Notes: a model not told the origin generated them from the letters alone. Shown: positions 38,491-49,237, counted from the first letter of the stretch. The stretch is DNA of 64,000 nucleotides from Gammaproteobacteria bacterium (GCA_008081045.1 VMDC01000003.1:1-64000); one strand, 5' to 3'. A program made the numbers and translations.

Positions 38491-40230
38491 TCAGCCAGCC
38501 CAGGAGTCCCTTAAAGTGATAGTCCGATTGAAAACAGGTCTTCCTGTTGCGGTCGGATCTACGTCTTTGCAGAAGTAGCCCTCCCTTTCGAACTGGAAGC
38601 GCTCATTGCTCCCCTCCAAGACCGAGGGCTCCACGACAGCGCTGCTGACTTCAATCAGAGAATCAGGGTTGAGACACTTACGGTAGTCATCAATGTCTTT
38701 TGCTTCCGGGTTTTCAACACGAAAAAGCCGGTCGTAAAGATGCACAGTAACCGGTTTGCCCTCACTCGCAGAGACCCAGTGAATCACCCCCTTAACCTTC
38801 CGCCCTTCCGGCTTTTTACCCAGAGTGTCCAGATCTGCACTGCAGCGAAGCAGCACGACCTCACCACTACTGCCTCTCTCAACGTGATGACACTTAATGA
38901 CATGAGCACCACGCAACCGGACTTCGCCGCCCGCAATCAGGCGCTTAAACCCCGGCGGCGGATCCGTCTCGAAGTCTGACCGATCGATGAAAATCTCCCG
39001 GGTCAGGGGCACTTCCCGTCGACCCATTGCTTCGTCTTTCGGATGATTCGCTAAACTCAGCTGAATCACTTCACCCTCTGGAATGTTGTCTATCTCTATT
39101 TTGAGCGGATTCATGACGCACATCGCGCGGGGCGCATGCTTGTCCAAATCATCACGGATCGCGTGCTCCAACATACCCAGATCCACAACCCCTTCACTCC
39201 GGCTGACGCCGACACTCTCACAGAAGTTTCGCAAGGACGCTGGTGTGAACCCTCGGCGACGCATTCCTGCTATGGTTGGCATACGGGGATCGTCCCACCC
39301 AGAGACAACACCTTCTTCAACCATGGCCCTTAAATTGCGCTTACCCATCATCGTGTAATTCAGCTTCAGCTTGGCAAACTCAGTCTGCTCCGGTAGCACG
39401 TAAGGCGATTCTGAGTCCGCAAGCACACTTGCGGCTCTGATCGACTCGAGATTGAGACTGCTCAGAATCCAGTCGTAGAGCGGACGATGATCTTCAAATT
39501 CGAGCGTACACAGCGAGTGGGTAATACCCTCCAGGGCATCTGAAATGCAGTGGGTATAGTCGTAGGTTGGGTAAATGCACCACTGATCACCGGTCTGATG
39601 ATGACTGATATGCCGGATACGGTAGAGAACAGGATCACGCATATTGATGTTGGGGGATGCCATATCGATCTTGGCCCGCAAAGAGTAGTCACCTTCAGCG
39701 AACTCCCCCGCGCGCATCTTCGCGAATAAAGCGAGACTCTCTGCTACCGGTCGGTCACGATCGGGACTGTTGCGACCGGCCTCCGTTAACGTACCCCGAT
39801 ATTCACGGGCCTGTTCGGGGCTAAGGCTACAGACATAGGCATGACCCGACGCAATGAGTTGATTCGCGAACTCAAACAGAGTGTCGAAGTAGCTCGACGA
39901 GTAACGGACTTCCCCATCCCATTCGAACCCGAGCCACCGGATATTATCTTTTATCGAATCCACATATTCCTGACTTTCTTTGGCAGGATTAGTGTCATCG
40001 AATCGCAAGTTACACTGCCCACCGTACTCCGCCGCAATGGTGAAATTCAGACAGATTGATTTCGCATGGCCAATATGCAGATAGCCATTCGGCTCAGGCG
40101 GAAAACGAGTCTGAACCCTTCCTCCATATTTGCCACTCTTCTGATCTTGAGAAATCAGCGTCTTGATAAAGTGAGAGGCAGGAGAACTTCCCGACTCCTC
40201 TGATTGCTTGGTCTTGGATAAGTCTGTCAT
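38491..40230 (-). CDS. glnS: Glutaminyl-tRNA synthetase
   Basis: GlnRS charges tRNA-Gln. With the ATG at 40228-40230 it has 579 residues; a start at 40278 would add 16 unlikely residues. The HIGH motif is in [15 protein letters not shown] (residues 52-55) and the domain order matches E. coli GlnRS. The usual MSK of the KMSKS-type loop reads MGK (residues 295-297, TMMGKRNL), a substitution in the ATP-binding loop. The remaining residues around it ([17 protein letters not shown]) are conserved, so the enzyme is probably active. Confidence 0.95.
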   Translation of the reverse strand: MTDLSKTKQSEESGSSPASHFIKTLISQDQKSGKYGGRVQTRFPPEPNGYLHIGHAKSICLNFTIAAEYGGQCNLRFDDTNPAKESQEYVDSIKDNIRWLGFEWDGEVRYSSSYFDTLFEFANQLIASGHAYVCSLSPEQAREYRGTLTEAGRNSPDRDRPVAESLALFAKMRAGEFAEGDYSLRAKIDMASPNINMRDPVLYRIRHISHHQTGDQWCIYPTYDYTHCISDALEGITHSLCTLEFEDHRPLYDWILSSLNLESIRAASVLADSESPYVLPEQTEFAKLKLNYTMMGKRNLRAMVEEGVVSGWDDPRMPTIAGMRRRGFTPASLRNFCESVGVSRSEGVVDLGMLEHAIRDDLDKHAPRAMCVMNPLKIEIDNIPEGEVIQLSLANHPKDEAMGRREVPLTREIFIDRSDFETDPPPGFKRLIAGGEVRLRGAHVIKCHHVERGSSGEVVLLRCSADLDTLGKKPEGRKVKGVIHWVSASEGKPVTVHLYDRLFRVENPEAKDIDDYRKCLNPDSLIEVSSAVVEPSVLEGSNERFQFEREGYFCKDVDPTATGRPVFNRTITLRDSWAG

Positions 40231-40372
40231 AACTGGCTGAATAAAACTGTATGCGTCGAGAGTCAAAAACAGACTCACTTTGCATCACCACGACTGGTTG
40301 GCCTGAACCGACCAAAACCCGTATTATAGCGCGCTCTTCTATTTAAGGTAATCCACACTTGGAGCTCGCTTT

Positions 40373-40870
40373 ATGATCATCTTTAACACGAATCATGGCC
40401 CCATATCGATCGAACTCGATTCAGAAAAAGCGCCGAAATCGGCGGAAAATTTTCTGCAGTATGCCAAGGAAGGCTTCTATAACGGGACGATTTTTCACAG
40501 AGTGATCGACGGATTTATGATTCAGGGAGGAGGCTTCGAGCCGGGGATGAGTCAAAAGGCCAATCACGACCCGATTGACAATGAAGCGGACAACGGGCTC
40601 TCCAATCTGACCGGGACCCTGGCTATGGCAAGAACAGCAGAGCCCCATTCAGCAACATCGCAGTTTTTTATCAATGTCAGTGACAACTTTTTCCTGGACC
40701 ATCGCGGCAAGACCGCTCAGGGCTGGGGCTATGCAGTCTTCGGTAAAGTGGTAGATGGCATGGACGTGGTGAATAAAATCAAAAGCTGCCAGACGACCTC
40801 AAGAGCCGGGCATCAGGATGTTCCGGTCGATGACATCATTATCGAATCCACCGATGTTTCAGAAGACTGA
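40373..40870 (+). CDS. ppiB: Cytoplasmic peptidyl-prolyl isomerase B
   Basis: This is a cyclophilin-type prolyl isomerase of 165 residues without a signal peptide, so cytoplasmic. Family motifs are [21 protein letters not shown] (including the catalytic-site arginine), [22 protein letters not shown] and the C-terminal [21 protein letters not shown] site precedes the ATG by about 8 bases. It lies between divergent glnS and lpxH; the glnS-ppiB-lpxH neighbourhood is common in gammaproteobacteria. It may be co-transcribed with lpxH (45-base gap). Confidence 0.96.
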   Translation: MIIFNTNHGPISIELDSEKAPKSAENFLQYAKEGFYNGTIFHRVIDGFMIQGGGFEPGMSQKANHDPIDNEADNGLSNLTGTLAMARTAEPHSATSQFFINVSDNFFLDHRGKTAQGWGYAVFGKVVDGMDVVNKIKSCQTTSRAGHQDVPVDDIIIESTDVSED

Positions 40871-40915
40871 AATTAGCCTTGAATCCACAGCGCTGGAGCA
40901 AAATCGACACGCAAC

Positions 40916-41677
40916 ATGACACATGGCGCCCACAAACCTCTTATCTTTATCTCTGATCTGCATTTGCAGGACAGCCGCCCTGAGCTTACTGATGCGCTAG
41001 TGCGCTTTCTGGCTGAGCAGCGCGGCGCCTGTGAGGCGCTCTATATACTCGGGGACCTGTTTGAGATCTGGTTAGGAGACGATGACACCGGCCGCTGCGG
41101 GGACAGAGTTTCTGAGGCGCTGCGCGACTTCACCCGAAGTGGCAGCCGGTTGTTTCTGATGCACGGAAATCGCGACTTTCTGATGGGCGAGCGCTTCGCA
41201 GCTCAGAGCGGTGCAGAGCTCATTCAGGAACCGTACCGGTTGAAGACAGCACATGGCGATATCCTCCTCTTGCACGGGGACAGCTTGTGTACCGATGATC
41301 TGGAATATCAACACTTTCGAAAACTGGTCCGCAGCGCTCAATGGCAATCAGAATTTCTTGCAAAAAGCCTCCAAGAAAGAGCGCAATTTGCGAAGCAGGC
41401 GCGCACCAAAAGCCGGGAGGCTATGGCAACTAAAACCGAAGAGATCCTCGACGTCAATCAGCAGTCAGTACTCGAATTCTTTCAGTTACACGGCTGCCCG
41501 CGTCTTCTCCATGGACACACTCATCGTCCGGCTGTGCATTCCATACCGCTTGAACAGCCGATTGAAGGTAAGTCAGAGGCCACAAGGATGGTACTGGGTG
41601 ATTGGGGCAAACTAGGCTGGTACGCTCTTGTGTCGGATGACGAATGGGAGCTCAGACAGTTCAGCATCCCTTCCTGA
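40916..41677 (+). CDS. lpxH: UDP-2,3-diacylglucosamine diphosphatase
   Basis: LpxH hydrolyses UDP-2,3-diacylglucosamine to lipid X and UMP in lipid A synthesis, acting at the inner membrane surface. The 253-residue metallophosphoesterase has the metal ligands in FISDLHLQDSRPEL, LYILGDLFEIWLGDDD, LMHGNRDFLMG and LLHGDSLCTDD, and the C-terminal HGHTHRPAVH. The presence of LpxH indicates a Gram-negative envelope with lipid A. It converges with the DUF1289 gene across a short hairpin. Confidence 0.95.
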   Translation: MTHGAHKPLIFISDLHLQDSRPELTDALVRFLAEQRGACEALYILGDLFEIWLGDDDTGRCGDRVSEALRDFTRSGSRLFLMHGNRDFLMGERFAAQSGAELIQEPYRLKTAHGDILLLHGDSLCTDDLEYQHFRKLVRSAQWQSEFLAKSLQERAQFAKQARTKSREAMATKTEEILDVNQQSVLEFFQLHGCPRLLHGHTHRPAVHSIPLEQPIEGKSEATRMVLGDWGKLGWYALVSDDEWELRQFSIPS

Positions 41678-41692
41678 AAGAGTTCATCCGGA

Positions 41693-41710
41693 ACGGGTGT
41701 CAGCGCCCGT
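41693..41710. terminator. Weak hairpin between lpxH and DUF1289 genes
   Basis: In the 41-base gap between the convergent genes, ACGGGTG (41693-41699) pairs with CGCCCGT (41704-41710) around a TCAG loop, with one G-T wobble. No clear run of T follows on either strand, so termination would be weak or need Rho. Confidence 0.33.
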
Positions 41711-41718
41711 CGGAATTC

Positions 41719-42171
41719 TCAGCCGCGATCTGGCGCAAGACCATAGCGTTCAAGGTGGGCTGCATTCAGTACGAGCAGATCTTCATCAATCTGCTCGGCG
41801 AGCACTGCCAGGTCGATCTGAGCGTAGTCAGCTAACACAGCAACACCAAAATGACTCAGGTCAGTGATCTGGCCCCGCCCTTTTTTTAACAGATTGTGCA
41901 GCCAGCAATAGGAAGAAAGTGCCGGATTGAAGGGTATAGACTGTTGTTCAAGTCCACGCTTTAAAGCCGTCTCCGAAAAAACCTGAAATCGGGCAGACAA
42001 AATCTGTACCGTAAATTTTTCTATCCGGCTCAATACAGCCTGTTTCGCCTCTGCGTCATAACCGTTCCAGTTGATTACCTCAAAGCCATATCGCTTGCAG
42101 CCACGACACACCAGATCACCAAGCGAAGTAGTGGAGCAGATACCGATACAGGGCGTTTTAGTTTTTTGCAT
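41719..42171 (-). CDS. DUF1289 domain protein
   Basis: The 150-residue protein starts with the DUF1289 cysteine motif (C8, C12, C22, C25 in TPCIGICSTTSLGDLVCRGC), a small metal-binding-looking domain often found fused or alone in proteobacteria. Typical DUF1289 proteins are short; here about 100 further residues follow without a recognised domain, with a C-terminal part rich in Leu, Ala and Asp. Function is unknown. It is convergent with lpxH and divergent from acnB. Confidence 0.8.
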   Translation of the reverse strand: MQKTKTPCIGICSTTSLGDLVCRGCKRYGFEVINWNGYDAEAKQAVLSRIEKFTVQILSARFQVFSETALKRGLEQQSIPFNPALSSYCWLHNLLKKGRGQITDLSHFGVAVLADYAQIDLAVLAEQIDEDLLVLNAAHLERYGLAPDRG

Positions 42172-42372
42172 GATCAGTCAGGCGGTGAGGAGCACAATAC
42201 TCTAACGGCGAATCTGGAGACTCAGATCCATCCATTAACCTTGGCAAATTGTAAACCTGCCACCGCTCCGAATCCATGACGGCGCGGGTCATTTACGGCA
42301 CAAACACGAGCAGACAGCAACGCCCAGACAAGATCGCTGACCCAGTGGCTCAGCTGGCTATTTTCCAGCGTT
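42172..42372. other. Divergent upstream region of acnB and DUF1289 genes
   Basis: This is the first part of the 459-base stretch between the DUF1289 gene and acnB. It has no open frame I would support and no repeat. It presumably holds the promoter of the DUF1289 gene on the minus strand and upstream regulatory sites for acnB; none can be named from sequence alone. Confidence 0.4.
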
Positions 42373-42401
42373 TACAATAGAATAGCGCCCGCTTTCGCGG
42401 G
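42373..42401 (+). promoter_or_regulatory. Candidate acnB -10 element and 5' leader hairpin
   Basis: A -10-like TACAAT lies at 42373-42378, though the matching -35 (around 42350) is poor. About 10 bases downstream, where transcription would begin, CCCGC (42388-42392) and GCGGG (42397-42401) form a short stable hairpin with a TTTC loop. The hairpin ends 5 bases before the ATG of the leader reading frame at 42407. Confidence 0.35.
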
Positions 42402-42406
42402 TCGAA

Positions 42407-42631
42407 ATGAGTCAGATTTCGCTGATCGCCAAATCCGAACTCGGAAGCCTGATCCAGGCTTTCACCGAACCGGCACACCAAAACACACTCAAGCTATACG
42501 CTCGCCGTCTGGAGATCTATGCCTCTCCCGACGCGGATTACCGTCTGCCAACTGAACTTCAGAGAGTCGATCACAGCACAAACAACCCGCCAGATCTGCC
42601 TCCCGGAGCGAAGAGAAAAAGGAAAATATAG
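42407..42631 (+). CDS. Possible leader reading frame upstream of acnB
   Basis: A 74-residue reading starts at ATG 42407 and ends with a TAG whose last base is the first base of the acnB GTG start (TAGTG). This one-base overlap is typical of translational coupling. The product is polar with a basic end ([10 protein letters not shown]) and matches no family I know. Its ribosome site is weak. It could be chance, since acnB has its own AAGGA about 8 bases before its GTG. Confidence 0.32.
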   Translation: MSQISLIAKSELGSLIQAFTEPAHQNTLKLYARRLEIYASPDADYRLPTELQRVDHSTNNPPDLPPGAKRKRKI

Positions 42632-45225
42632 TGTTAGAAGCCTACAGGAAACACGTCGCAGAACGCGCCGAAATTGGAGTTGTACCAAAACCTCTGTCAG
42701 CCGAACAAGTCGCAGGACTGATCGACCTACTCAAGCAGCCTCCCGCCGGAGAAGAGGATTTCCTGCTTGAACTGCTGTCACACAGAGTACCGCCCGGCGT
42801 TGACGAAGCGGCTTACCTGAAAGCGGGTTTTTTGTCTGCGCTGGCAAAGGGAGAAGCCAGTTCCCCCCTCATCGATCGTAAGCATGCGGTCAAATTACTC
42901 GGCACCATGTTAGGCGGCTACAACATCGCCACTCTTGTTGAGTTGTTGGACGATGAGCAGCTTGCCACGGATGCCGCCAAGGAACTGACACATACCCTTC
43001 TGATGTTTGATGCCTTTCACGATGTCGCTGAGAAAGCAGACAATGGCAATCCCGCTGCCCAGCAGGTGCTGCAGTCTTGGGCTGACGCGGAGTGGTTCAC
43101 AAGCAAAGAGGAAATTCCAGAAAAACTCACGGTCGCCGTATTCAAGGTGCCGGGAGAAACCAACACCGACGACTTGTCTCCGGCGCAGGACGCCTGGTCA
43201 AGACCGGATATTCCCCTACACGCCAAGGCAATGTACAAAAACCCGCGTGAAGGCGTCACCGACGCCGAGGCCCAAATTACTGAGCTGGAAAAAACCGGCT
43301 ACCCCGTCGCGCTGGTGGGCGACGTCATGGGCACCGGCTCATCACGTAAATCTGCCACCAATTCCGTGCTTTGGTACATCGGTAACGATATTCCCTACAT
43401 CCCTAACAAACGGGATGGTGGGATTTGTATTGCAGGAAAGATAGCCCCTATTTTCTTTAATACGATGGAAGATGCTGGCGCCCTGCCATTTGAGTGCGAT
43501 GTTGATAATCTCAACACCGGAGACATTATCGACATATGCGTTTATGACGGAAAACTGAATCGCCATGATTCCGGAGAAGAAATCACCCAGTTTGCATTGA
43601 AAACGGATGTGATCCTCGATGAGGTACGGGCGGGTGGACGGATACCACTGATCATCGGCCGTGGACTGACTCAGAAAGCACGAGAACATCTCGGTCTGGG
43701 TCCTTCAACGGTGTTCCGCTCTCCGGTAGACGGACAGCAATCTGACCGGGGATACACGCTGGCACAGAAAATGGTAGGCAAAGCCTGCGGGGTCGAGGGA
43801 ATCCGACCGGGCAGTTACTGTGAACCTAAAATGACGACCGTCGGCAGCCAGGACACGACTGGGCCAATGACCCGGGATGAATTGAAAGATCTCGCCTGTC
43901 TCGGCTTTTCCGCAGATCTGGTTATGCAATCTTTCTGTCACACCGCGGCCTACCCAAAGCCAGTTGACATCGATACGCAGCATACACTACCTGACTTCAT
44001 ACACACTCGCGGCGGAGTTGCCCTGCGACCGGGCGACGGCATTATTCACTCGTGGCTTAACCGCATGCTGCTGCCCGATACCGTAGGCACCGGCGGCGAC
44101 TCTCATACACGCTTTCCTATTGGAATCTCTTTTCCTGCCGGCTCGGGGCTCGTGGCGTTTGCCGCAGCAACCGGAGTTATGCCCCTGGATATGCCCGAAT
44201 CTGTGCTGGTACGCTTTACGGGCGAGATGCAGCCCGGCATTACCCTGAGAGATCTCGTGAATGCCATTCCTTACGCTGCGATAAAAAGCGGTGATCTGAC
44301 CGTAGAAAAGAAGGGAAAGAAGAACATCTTTTCCGGCCGGATTCTGGAAATCGAAGGGCTTCCGAACCTGAAAGTCGAGCAGGCATTCGAATTGTCCGAT
44401 GCCTCAGCCGAGCGCTCCGCCGGCGGGTGCACAATCCGCCTGAACAAAGAGCCAATCATTGAGTACTTTGAGAGTAATGTGACCCTGCTTCGCTGGATGA
44501 TCGACAATGGCTATCAGGATGCGCGAACTTTGGAAAGACGAGCACAGGCTATGGAGGCCTGGCTGGCCGACCCTCAACTTATGGAGCCCGATCCAGACGC
44601 GGAATATCACAAGATCATCGAAATCGATCTGAATGAAATCACAGAACCACTGCTGGCCTGCCCTAACGATCCGGATGACGTCAGACCTCTGTCGGAGGTG
44701 CAGGGAACAGCGATCGATGAAGTGTTTATTGGTTCATGCATGTTGAACATCGGCAATTTCCGCGCTGCAGCGGAAGTGCTTAAACAAGTCGATGGCAATC
44801 TGCCGACCAGACTCTGGGTGGCCCCACCGACAAAAATGGATGAACACCAACTCACCGAGGAAGGCATCTACAATATTTTCGGAACCTCCGGCGCCAGAAC
44901 TGAGATGCCGGGTTGCTCACTGTGTATGGGTAATCAGGCCAGAGTTGCCCCCAATTCAACCGTCGTCTCTACTTCAACTCGAAATTTCCCCAACCGACTC
45001 GGTCAGGGCGCAAACGTTTATCTGGCATCTGCTGAACTCGCAGCAGTCAGCTCGGCCCTGGGTAAAATTCCAACAATGGCGGAATATATGAAATATATGT
45101 CTTCGATAGACACAATGAAGGCAGAAATCTACCGCTATCTGAATTTTGATGAGATCGAGAGCTTTCAAGAGGCAGCCGAAAGGGCGAAGCTGATCCCGGC
45201 TACCAACGTCGCGGAAAGCGCTTAG
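42631..45225 (+). CDS. acnB: Aconitate hydratase B
   Basis: AcnB interconverts citrate and isocitrate in the TCA cycle; in E. coli it also binds RNA when it loses its iron-sulfur cluster. The 864-residue protein matches the AcnB length and begins with the typical [19 protein letters not shown] from a GTG start preceded by AAGGA. It contains the HEAT-like N-terminal domain, [21 protein letters not shown], and cluster cysteines in [14 protein letters not shown] and [11 protein letters not shown] clear inverted repeat follows the stop. Confidence 0.97.
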   Translation: MLEAYRKHVAERAEIGVVPKPLSAEQVAGLIDLLKQPPAGEEDFLLELLSHRVPPGVDEAAYLKAGFLSALAKGEASSPLIDRKHAVKLLGTMLGGYNIATLVELLDDEQLATDAAKELTHTLLMFDAFHDVAEKADNGNPAAQQVLQSWADAEWFTSKEEIPEKLTVAVFKVPGETNTDDLSPAQDAWSRPDIPLHAKAMYKNPREGVTDAEAQITELEKTGYPVALVGDVMGTGSSRKSATNSVLWYIGNDIPYIPNKRDGGICIAGKIAPIFFNTMEDAGALPFECDVDNLNTGDIIDICVYDGKLNRHDSGEEITQFALKTDVILDEVRAGGRIPLIIGRGLTQKAREHLGLGPSTVFRSPVDGQQSDRGYTLAQKMVGKACGVEGIRPGSYCEPKMTTVGSQDTTGPMTRDELKDLACLGFSADLVMQSFCHTAAYPKPVDIDTQHTLPDFIHTRGGVALRPGDGIIHSWLNRMLLPDTVGTGGDSHTRFPIGISFPAGSGLVAFAAATGVMPLDMPESVLVRFTGEMQPGITLRDLVNAIPYAAIKSGDLTVEKKGKKNIFSGRILEIEGLPNLKVEQAFELSDASAERSAGGCTIRLNKEPIIEYFESNVTLLRWMIDNGYQDARTLERRAQAMEAWLADPQLMEPDPDAEYHKIIEIDLNEITEPLLACPNDPDDVRPLSEVQGTAIDEVFIGSCMLNIGNFRAAAEVLKQVDGNLPTRLWVAPPTKMDEHQLTEEGIYNIFGTSGARTEMPGCSLCMGNQARVAPNSTVVSTSTRNFPNRLGQGANVYLASAELAAVSSALGKIPTMAEYMKYMSSIDTMKAEIYRYLNFDEIESFQEAAERAKLIPATNVAESA

Positions 45226-45252
45226 ACGCTAAGCTGGTCAGACAATCTGGGC

Positions 45253-45276
45253 CTACGGCCAGTAAGCTGGCCGTAG
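45253..45276. terminator. Perfect palindrome terminator after acnB
   Basis: A 10-base arm (45253-45262, CTACGGCCAG) is followed by a TAAG loop and its exact complement (45267-45276). Three T follow on the plus strand, and the palindrome lies between convergent acnB and pepN, so it can act for acnB and possibly in both directions. The T-tract is short. Confidence 0.6.
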
Positions 45277-45371
45277 TTTGACCGGCGCCGCTCCCCCACC
45301 AAATTAAAGTGCTGGGTGCATAGCGTATTCAGCGCTTTTTCGGCGTCTGAAAAACGCGCACCTTGCGGCCG

Positions 45372-48056
45372 CTACGCCGGCAGGTTGATGGTACTCTTCT
45401 CTACCACCTCATAAACATCTTTCGACAGGCTAGAGATCGATTTGATCCGGAGCAACTCCGCCTGCATTAATCTCTGACGGTTGGCGTCATATTTTTTCCA
45501 CCTGGTAAGCGGGGTCAGCAGGCGTGCGGCAATTTGCGGGTTGATGCTATCCAGCGCTATGACCTGCTCGGCCAGAAATTCATAGCCTGCCCCGGAAGCA
45601 TCATGAAACCCGAGATGGTTCTGACTGCAAAAGGCACCAATCAGAGCGCGTACTTTGTTTGGGTTTTTGAATTCGAAGGCCGGATGATCAATCAGCGACT
45701 TTACTGCGGACAGAGCTCCCGGCTTCTGCGCTACTGCCTGAACGCTGAGCCACTGATCAACCACCAACGGCTCATCACACCAACGTTTATAAAATTCCTC
45801 CAGCGCCTGATTCGACAGTTTTTCAGACTCTGTTTGCTTGGCGGCAACCAGCATCCGTAAAGCGGCAAGCTGATCTGTCATGTTGTTCGCAGTTTGAAAC
45901 TGCTGATAAGCCACGCCGGCCCAACGCGCCTCGTCTCCCCGCAGCAGATAGCTCAGGCAAAGATTCCGCAGAGCCCGATTCGCGATAGAGTCTGCGTCAG
46001 CTTGGTAGATTGTCGTGGCCGGCACCGCCTCAAACAGCTCGGCAAATTGAACGGCAAGCTCAGACGCGAGGTAGGTCAGAAGTGATTCGCGTGCCTGATA
46101 TATCGATTCGACGTCCGCGACCTCTGCCTGCTCTATCAAAGCACTGAGCTGCGGCAGGCTGAGCAAATGCGCCAACATGGCCCGGTCAAGCTTTTCATCA
46201 GCCAATGCCGAAGACAGAATCTCGCGATAGGCGTTAAGCAGCATCCGGGAGGAGTCGGTGACTGGCTCACCCGACTGCAGCGCCTGCAGAACTCGCATGG
46301 CGAGCGCCTGAGAAGCATTCCATCGATTAAAGCCATCTTCATCATGCGAAATGAGTAGCGCCAGGGCCTGCTGGGAATAGTCATAATTCAGGCGAACAGG
46401 CGCAGAGAAGCCTCTCAACAGCGAGGGAACCGGCTCGTGCTCTATTCCCGTGAAAATAAACTCCTGATCCGAGTCGGTTATGTGCAGCACCTCATCAGTC
46501 TTATCGCCGGCAAGGCCTGCGCCTGACAGCACGAGGGGTTTGCCTTGCTGATCAAGCAAACCCATTCGTAACGGAATATGAAAATTCTGTTTCTCAGGTT
46601 GGCCGGGTGTGGCCGGGCAGGACTGTTTCACTTGCAGAGTAAAGGTCTTGTCAGACTCGGAGTAACGACCGGTGACGGTTAACACCGGCGTTCCGGCCTG
46701 AGAATACCAGCGTCTGAACTGCTGCAAATCTACACCTGAGGCTTCTTCCATCGCCCGAACGAAATCTTCTGTTGTAACAGCCTCGCCGTCATGACGTGCA
46801 AAGTACAGATCACTTCCCCTGCGAAAGGCTTCCGGGCCAGTAAGCAGGCTGATCATGCGAACCACTTCCGCCCCCTTCTCATAGATGGTGACCGTATAGA
46901 AATTGGAAATTTCCATATAGGAGTCAGGCCTCACCGAATGAGCCATCGGCCCGGCATCTTCGGCGAACTGCACCGTTCTCAAAAACGAAACATCCTCCAC
47001 GCGCTTTACGGTGCGAGACCCCATGTCTGCTGAAAACTCGGCGTCTCTGAAAACGGTAAATCCTTCCTTGAGACTTAACTGAAACCAGTCCCTGCAGGTT
47101 ACCCGGTTGCCGGACCAATTATGAAAATATTCATGGGCCACCACCGCCTCTACACGCTGGAATGCCTGATCGGATTGCGTGAGTGGGTTGGCAAGCACAC
47201 AGGAGGTATTGAAGATATTGAGACCTTTATTCTCCATCGCACCCATATTGAAGTCGTCAACGGCAACAATCATAAAGATATCCAGATCATATTCACGACC
47301 ATAGACCTCCTCGTCCCATCGCATAGCGCGCTTCAGCGAGTCCATCGCATAGTCAATTTTGTCCAGATCTTTTTGCTCGACAAAAATCTGCAGAGTAACC
47401 TCTCGCCCACTTGAGGTAGTAAAACTGTCACTCTTGTGCTCCAGCGCCCCAGCAACCAGCGCGAACAGATAACTCGGTTTTTTGAACGGATCTTCCCACC
47501 GTACCCAATGACGGGAAGGTTCTCCCTCAAGCGTGCCGCGGGCGACACAGTTCCCATTCGACAACAGCGTAGGATACCGCCCTGCGTCAGCAACAATCGT
47601 TGTCGTAAATCGGCTCATTACATCCGGCCGATCAAGGTAATACGTGATTCGCCTGAATCCTTCCGCTTCGCATTGGGTACAGAACATTCGGCCGGATTTA
47701 TATAAGCCTTCTAGCGCAGTGTTATTCTGAGGTTCAATTCGAGTGCGACAGAAGAGGTTAAAGGAATCTGCGTGCTCCCCCAACATTACGTCCAGGTCGG
47801 AAATAGTCAGAGAGTCATCGCTCAGGGTGTACTGATCTTCGGACAGGATCCTGTCGTTCAGTCGCAACTCTTCCAGAACAAGATCCCTGCCGTGCAGCTT
47901 CAGCTCCTGCGCAGCAGGCGATCTACGCATACTCAGGGTGGATTCAACGACTGCGAACTCTTCAAAAAGCTCAAAATGCAGGACGGTTGTGTCAATCCCA
48001 TATTCCGGCGCCTGATAATCTTTCAGATAAATGGTTTTAGCGTCCGCGTGTCTCAT
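45372..48056 (-). CDS. pepN: Aminopeptidase N
   Basis: PepN is a zinc M1-family aminopeptidase that trims N-terminal residues of peptides in the cytoplasm. With the ATG at 48054-48056 (AAGGA 6-7 bases upstream) it has 894 residues. Motifs are the substrate-binding GAMEN near residue 275, the zinc motif HEYFH at 308-312 with the third ligand glutamate in LKEGFTVF, and the catalytic tyrosine region in TVTIYEKGAEVV. A longer start at 48098 is not needed. It follows the DUF2797 gene by 45 bases. Confidence 0.96.
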   Translation of the reverse strand: MRHADAKTIYLKDYQAPEYGIDTTVLHFELFEEFAVVESTLSMRRSPAAQELKLHGRDLVLEELRLNDRILSEDQYTLSDDSLTISDLDVMLGEHADSFNLFCRTRIEPQNNTALEGLYKSGRMFCTQCEAEGFRRITYYLDRPDVMSRFTTTIVADAGRYPTLLSNGNCVARGTLEGEPSRHWVRWEDPFKKPSYLFALVAGALEHKSDSFTTSSGREVTLQIFVEQKDLDKIDYAMDSLKRAMRWDEEVYGREYDLDIFMIVAVDDFNMGAMENKGLNIFNTSCVLANPLTQSDQAFQRVEAVVAHEYFHNWSGNRVTCRDWFQLSLKEGFTVFRDAEFSADMGSRTVKRVEDVSFLRTVQFAEDAGPMAHSVRPDSYMEISNFYTVTIYEKGAEVVRMISLLTGPEAFRRGSDLYFARHDGEAVTTEDFVRAMEEASGVDLQQFRRWYSQAGTPVLTVTGRYSESDKTFTLQVKQSCPATPGQPEKQNFHIPLRMGLLDQQGKPLVLSGAGLAGDKTDEVLHITDSDQEFIFTGIEHEPVPSLLRGFSAPVRLNYDYSQQALALLISHDEDGFNRWNASQALAMRVLQALQSGEPVTDSSRMLLNAYREILSSALADEKLDRAMLAHLLSLPQLSALIEQAEVADVESIYQARESLLTYLASELAVQFAELFEAVPATTIYQADADSIANRALRNLCLSYLLRGDEARWAGVAYQQFQTANNMTDQLAALRMLVAAKQTESEKLSNQALEEFYKRWCDEPLVVDQWLSVQAVAQKPGALSAVKSLIDHPAFEFKNPNKVRALIGAFCSQNHLGFHDASGAGYEFLAEQVIALDSINPQIAARLLTPLTRWKKYDANRQRLMQAELLRIKSISSLSKDVYEVVEKSTINLPA

Positions 48057-48101
48057 GTTATTCCTTGCTTGAATCCATCTAATTGCTGTGAAAGCCAAGC
48101 C

Positions 48102-48929
48102 TTAGGCCTGTAACTCCACCTCATAACCTGAAAACCGACGCAGGTTGATCACGCCAGAATCGAAAATCAGGTATTGCCCTTTAATCCCCTTGAGAGTTCC
48201 GGATACCACCGGTTCTTTGTCAAAATTCAGCGAAGTGATCTTCTCCGGATAAGCCTGCACCGGATAGTCAATGCTGACAGCATCTATGCCCTTCAGAACA
48301 CTGATGGCAAAAAACCCGAACCTTGCCATGAGCTCTTTAACGTCTTCCTCACAGGCGGCCAGCAATCTGTCTCGTTCGCCGGCCATATCAAGCTCGGCAG
48401 CTTTACCTTTCAACATGTCACGCCAGTTGGTCTTATCCGCCACGTGTTGCTTGAACGCCATTTCAAGCGTTCCTGACTGAAGTCTGCTGCGGACTCTCAT
48501 AATGGCAAGCGCCTGAGTAGCACCCTGATCAATCCAGCGAGTCGGAACCTGAGTCGCTCTGGTAATTCCGACTTTCAGACCAGATGAATTTGCAAGATAA
48601 ACGATATGATCCTGCATGCAGTATTTTTCACCCCAGGCAGGCTCGCGGCAGGTACCCTGCTCGAAATGGCAGCGCTCCGGGTGGATAATGCAGGAGTCGC
48701 ACTGAGCGAGTTTTTGAAAGCAAGGGTAACAGTATCCCTGATTGAAGCTTTTGTTGGTTTTTCGGTTGCAGTGAATACAGTAAATGCTACCGCTGAAAAT
48801 AAGCTTCAACTGCTGATCGATTAATGGGTTCAGCGCAATTTCATTGTCATCGAGCCGGGCACTGTATGAGACGGGCTGGCCAAGCCGACTGCGCATTTTT
48901 CGAACAATTCCGCGGGCGATGACGTTCAA
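48102..48929 (-). CDS. DUF2797 protein, cysteine-rich
   Basis: The 275-residue protein belongs to DUF2797. Its first half holds a dense set of cysteines (IYCIHCNRK, GYCYPCFQK, CDSC, then further Cys/His) that look like one or more metal-binding knuckles. The segment YLANSSGLKVGITR followed by TRWIDQGA is reminiscent of GIY-YIG-type domains; this is my observation and needs a profile search. It starts with TTG, supported by a strong AGGAG 9 bases upstream, and overlaps the YeaC gene stop as TTGA. Function unknown. Confidence 0.78.
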   Translation of the reverse strand: MNVIARGIVRKMRSRLGQPVSYSARLDDNEIALNPLIDQQLKLIFSGSIYCIHCNRKTNKSFNQGYCYPCFQKLAQCDSCIIHPERCHFEQGTCREPAWGEKYCMQDHIVYLANSSGLKVGITRATQVPTRWIDQGATQALAIMRVRSRLQSGTLEMAFKQHVADKTNWRDMLKGKAAELDMAGERDRLLAACEEDVKELMARFGFFAISVLKGIDAVSIDYPVQAYPEKITSLNFDKEPVVSGTLKGIKGQYLIFDSGVINLRRFSGYEVELQA

Positions 48930-49237
48930 TGCTTATTCTCCTGCGGGGCCTGCATGAGCCTGATAGTTTGCAAATCCACCCTCTCGCTCTGGCAATCTGC
49001 CTGCAAGGGAGAGCCCGTGCGTTCATGACTCTCCAGATGATGCGCCTCATACAGAATAAGCAATTGCATGCACTGACCCAGCTGCTCTTTACCCATGCGC
49101 TCCTGCTCATTGAAGCGACCAAGAGAGACTGCCTCTTTAAGCCTTTCATAGATTTCCTGAGACATTCTGCCAATGAGCTCCTCGATAGTTTCCGGCGGGC
49201 TATCCAGCAAATCGAATAAAGCCTGCTCAAGCGTCAC
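48926..49237 (-). CDS. YeaC family protein (DUF1315)
   Basis: The 103-residue cytoplasmic protein matches DUF1315/YeaC: ELIGRMSQEIYERLKEAVSLG and CMQLLILYEAHHLE align with the E. coli YeaC pattern MTPEVYQRLSTAVELG and CLQLVMLWQARH. Function is unknown. It starts with GTG preceded by GGAG, inside the last 11 bases of the rhomboid gene, and its stop overlaps the DUF2797 start. The order nadK-rhomboid-YeaC-DUF2797-pepN suggests one transcript. Confidence 0.8.
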   Translation of the reverse strand: MTLEQALFDLLDSPPETIEELIGRMSQEIYERLKEAVSLGRFNEQERMGKEQLGQCMQLLILYEAHHLESHERTGSPLQADCQSERVDLQTIRLMQAPQENKH

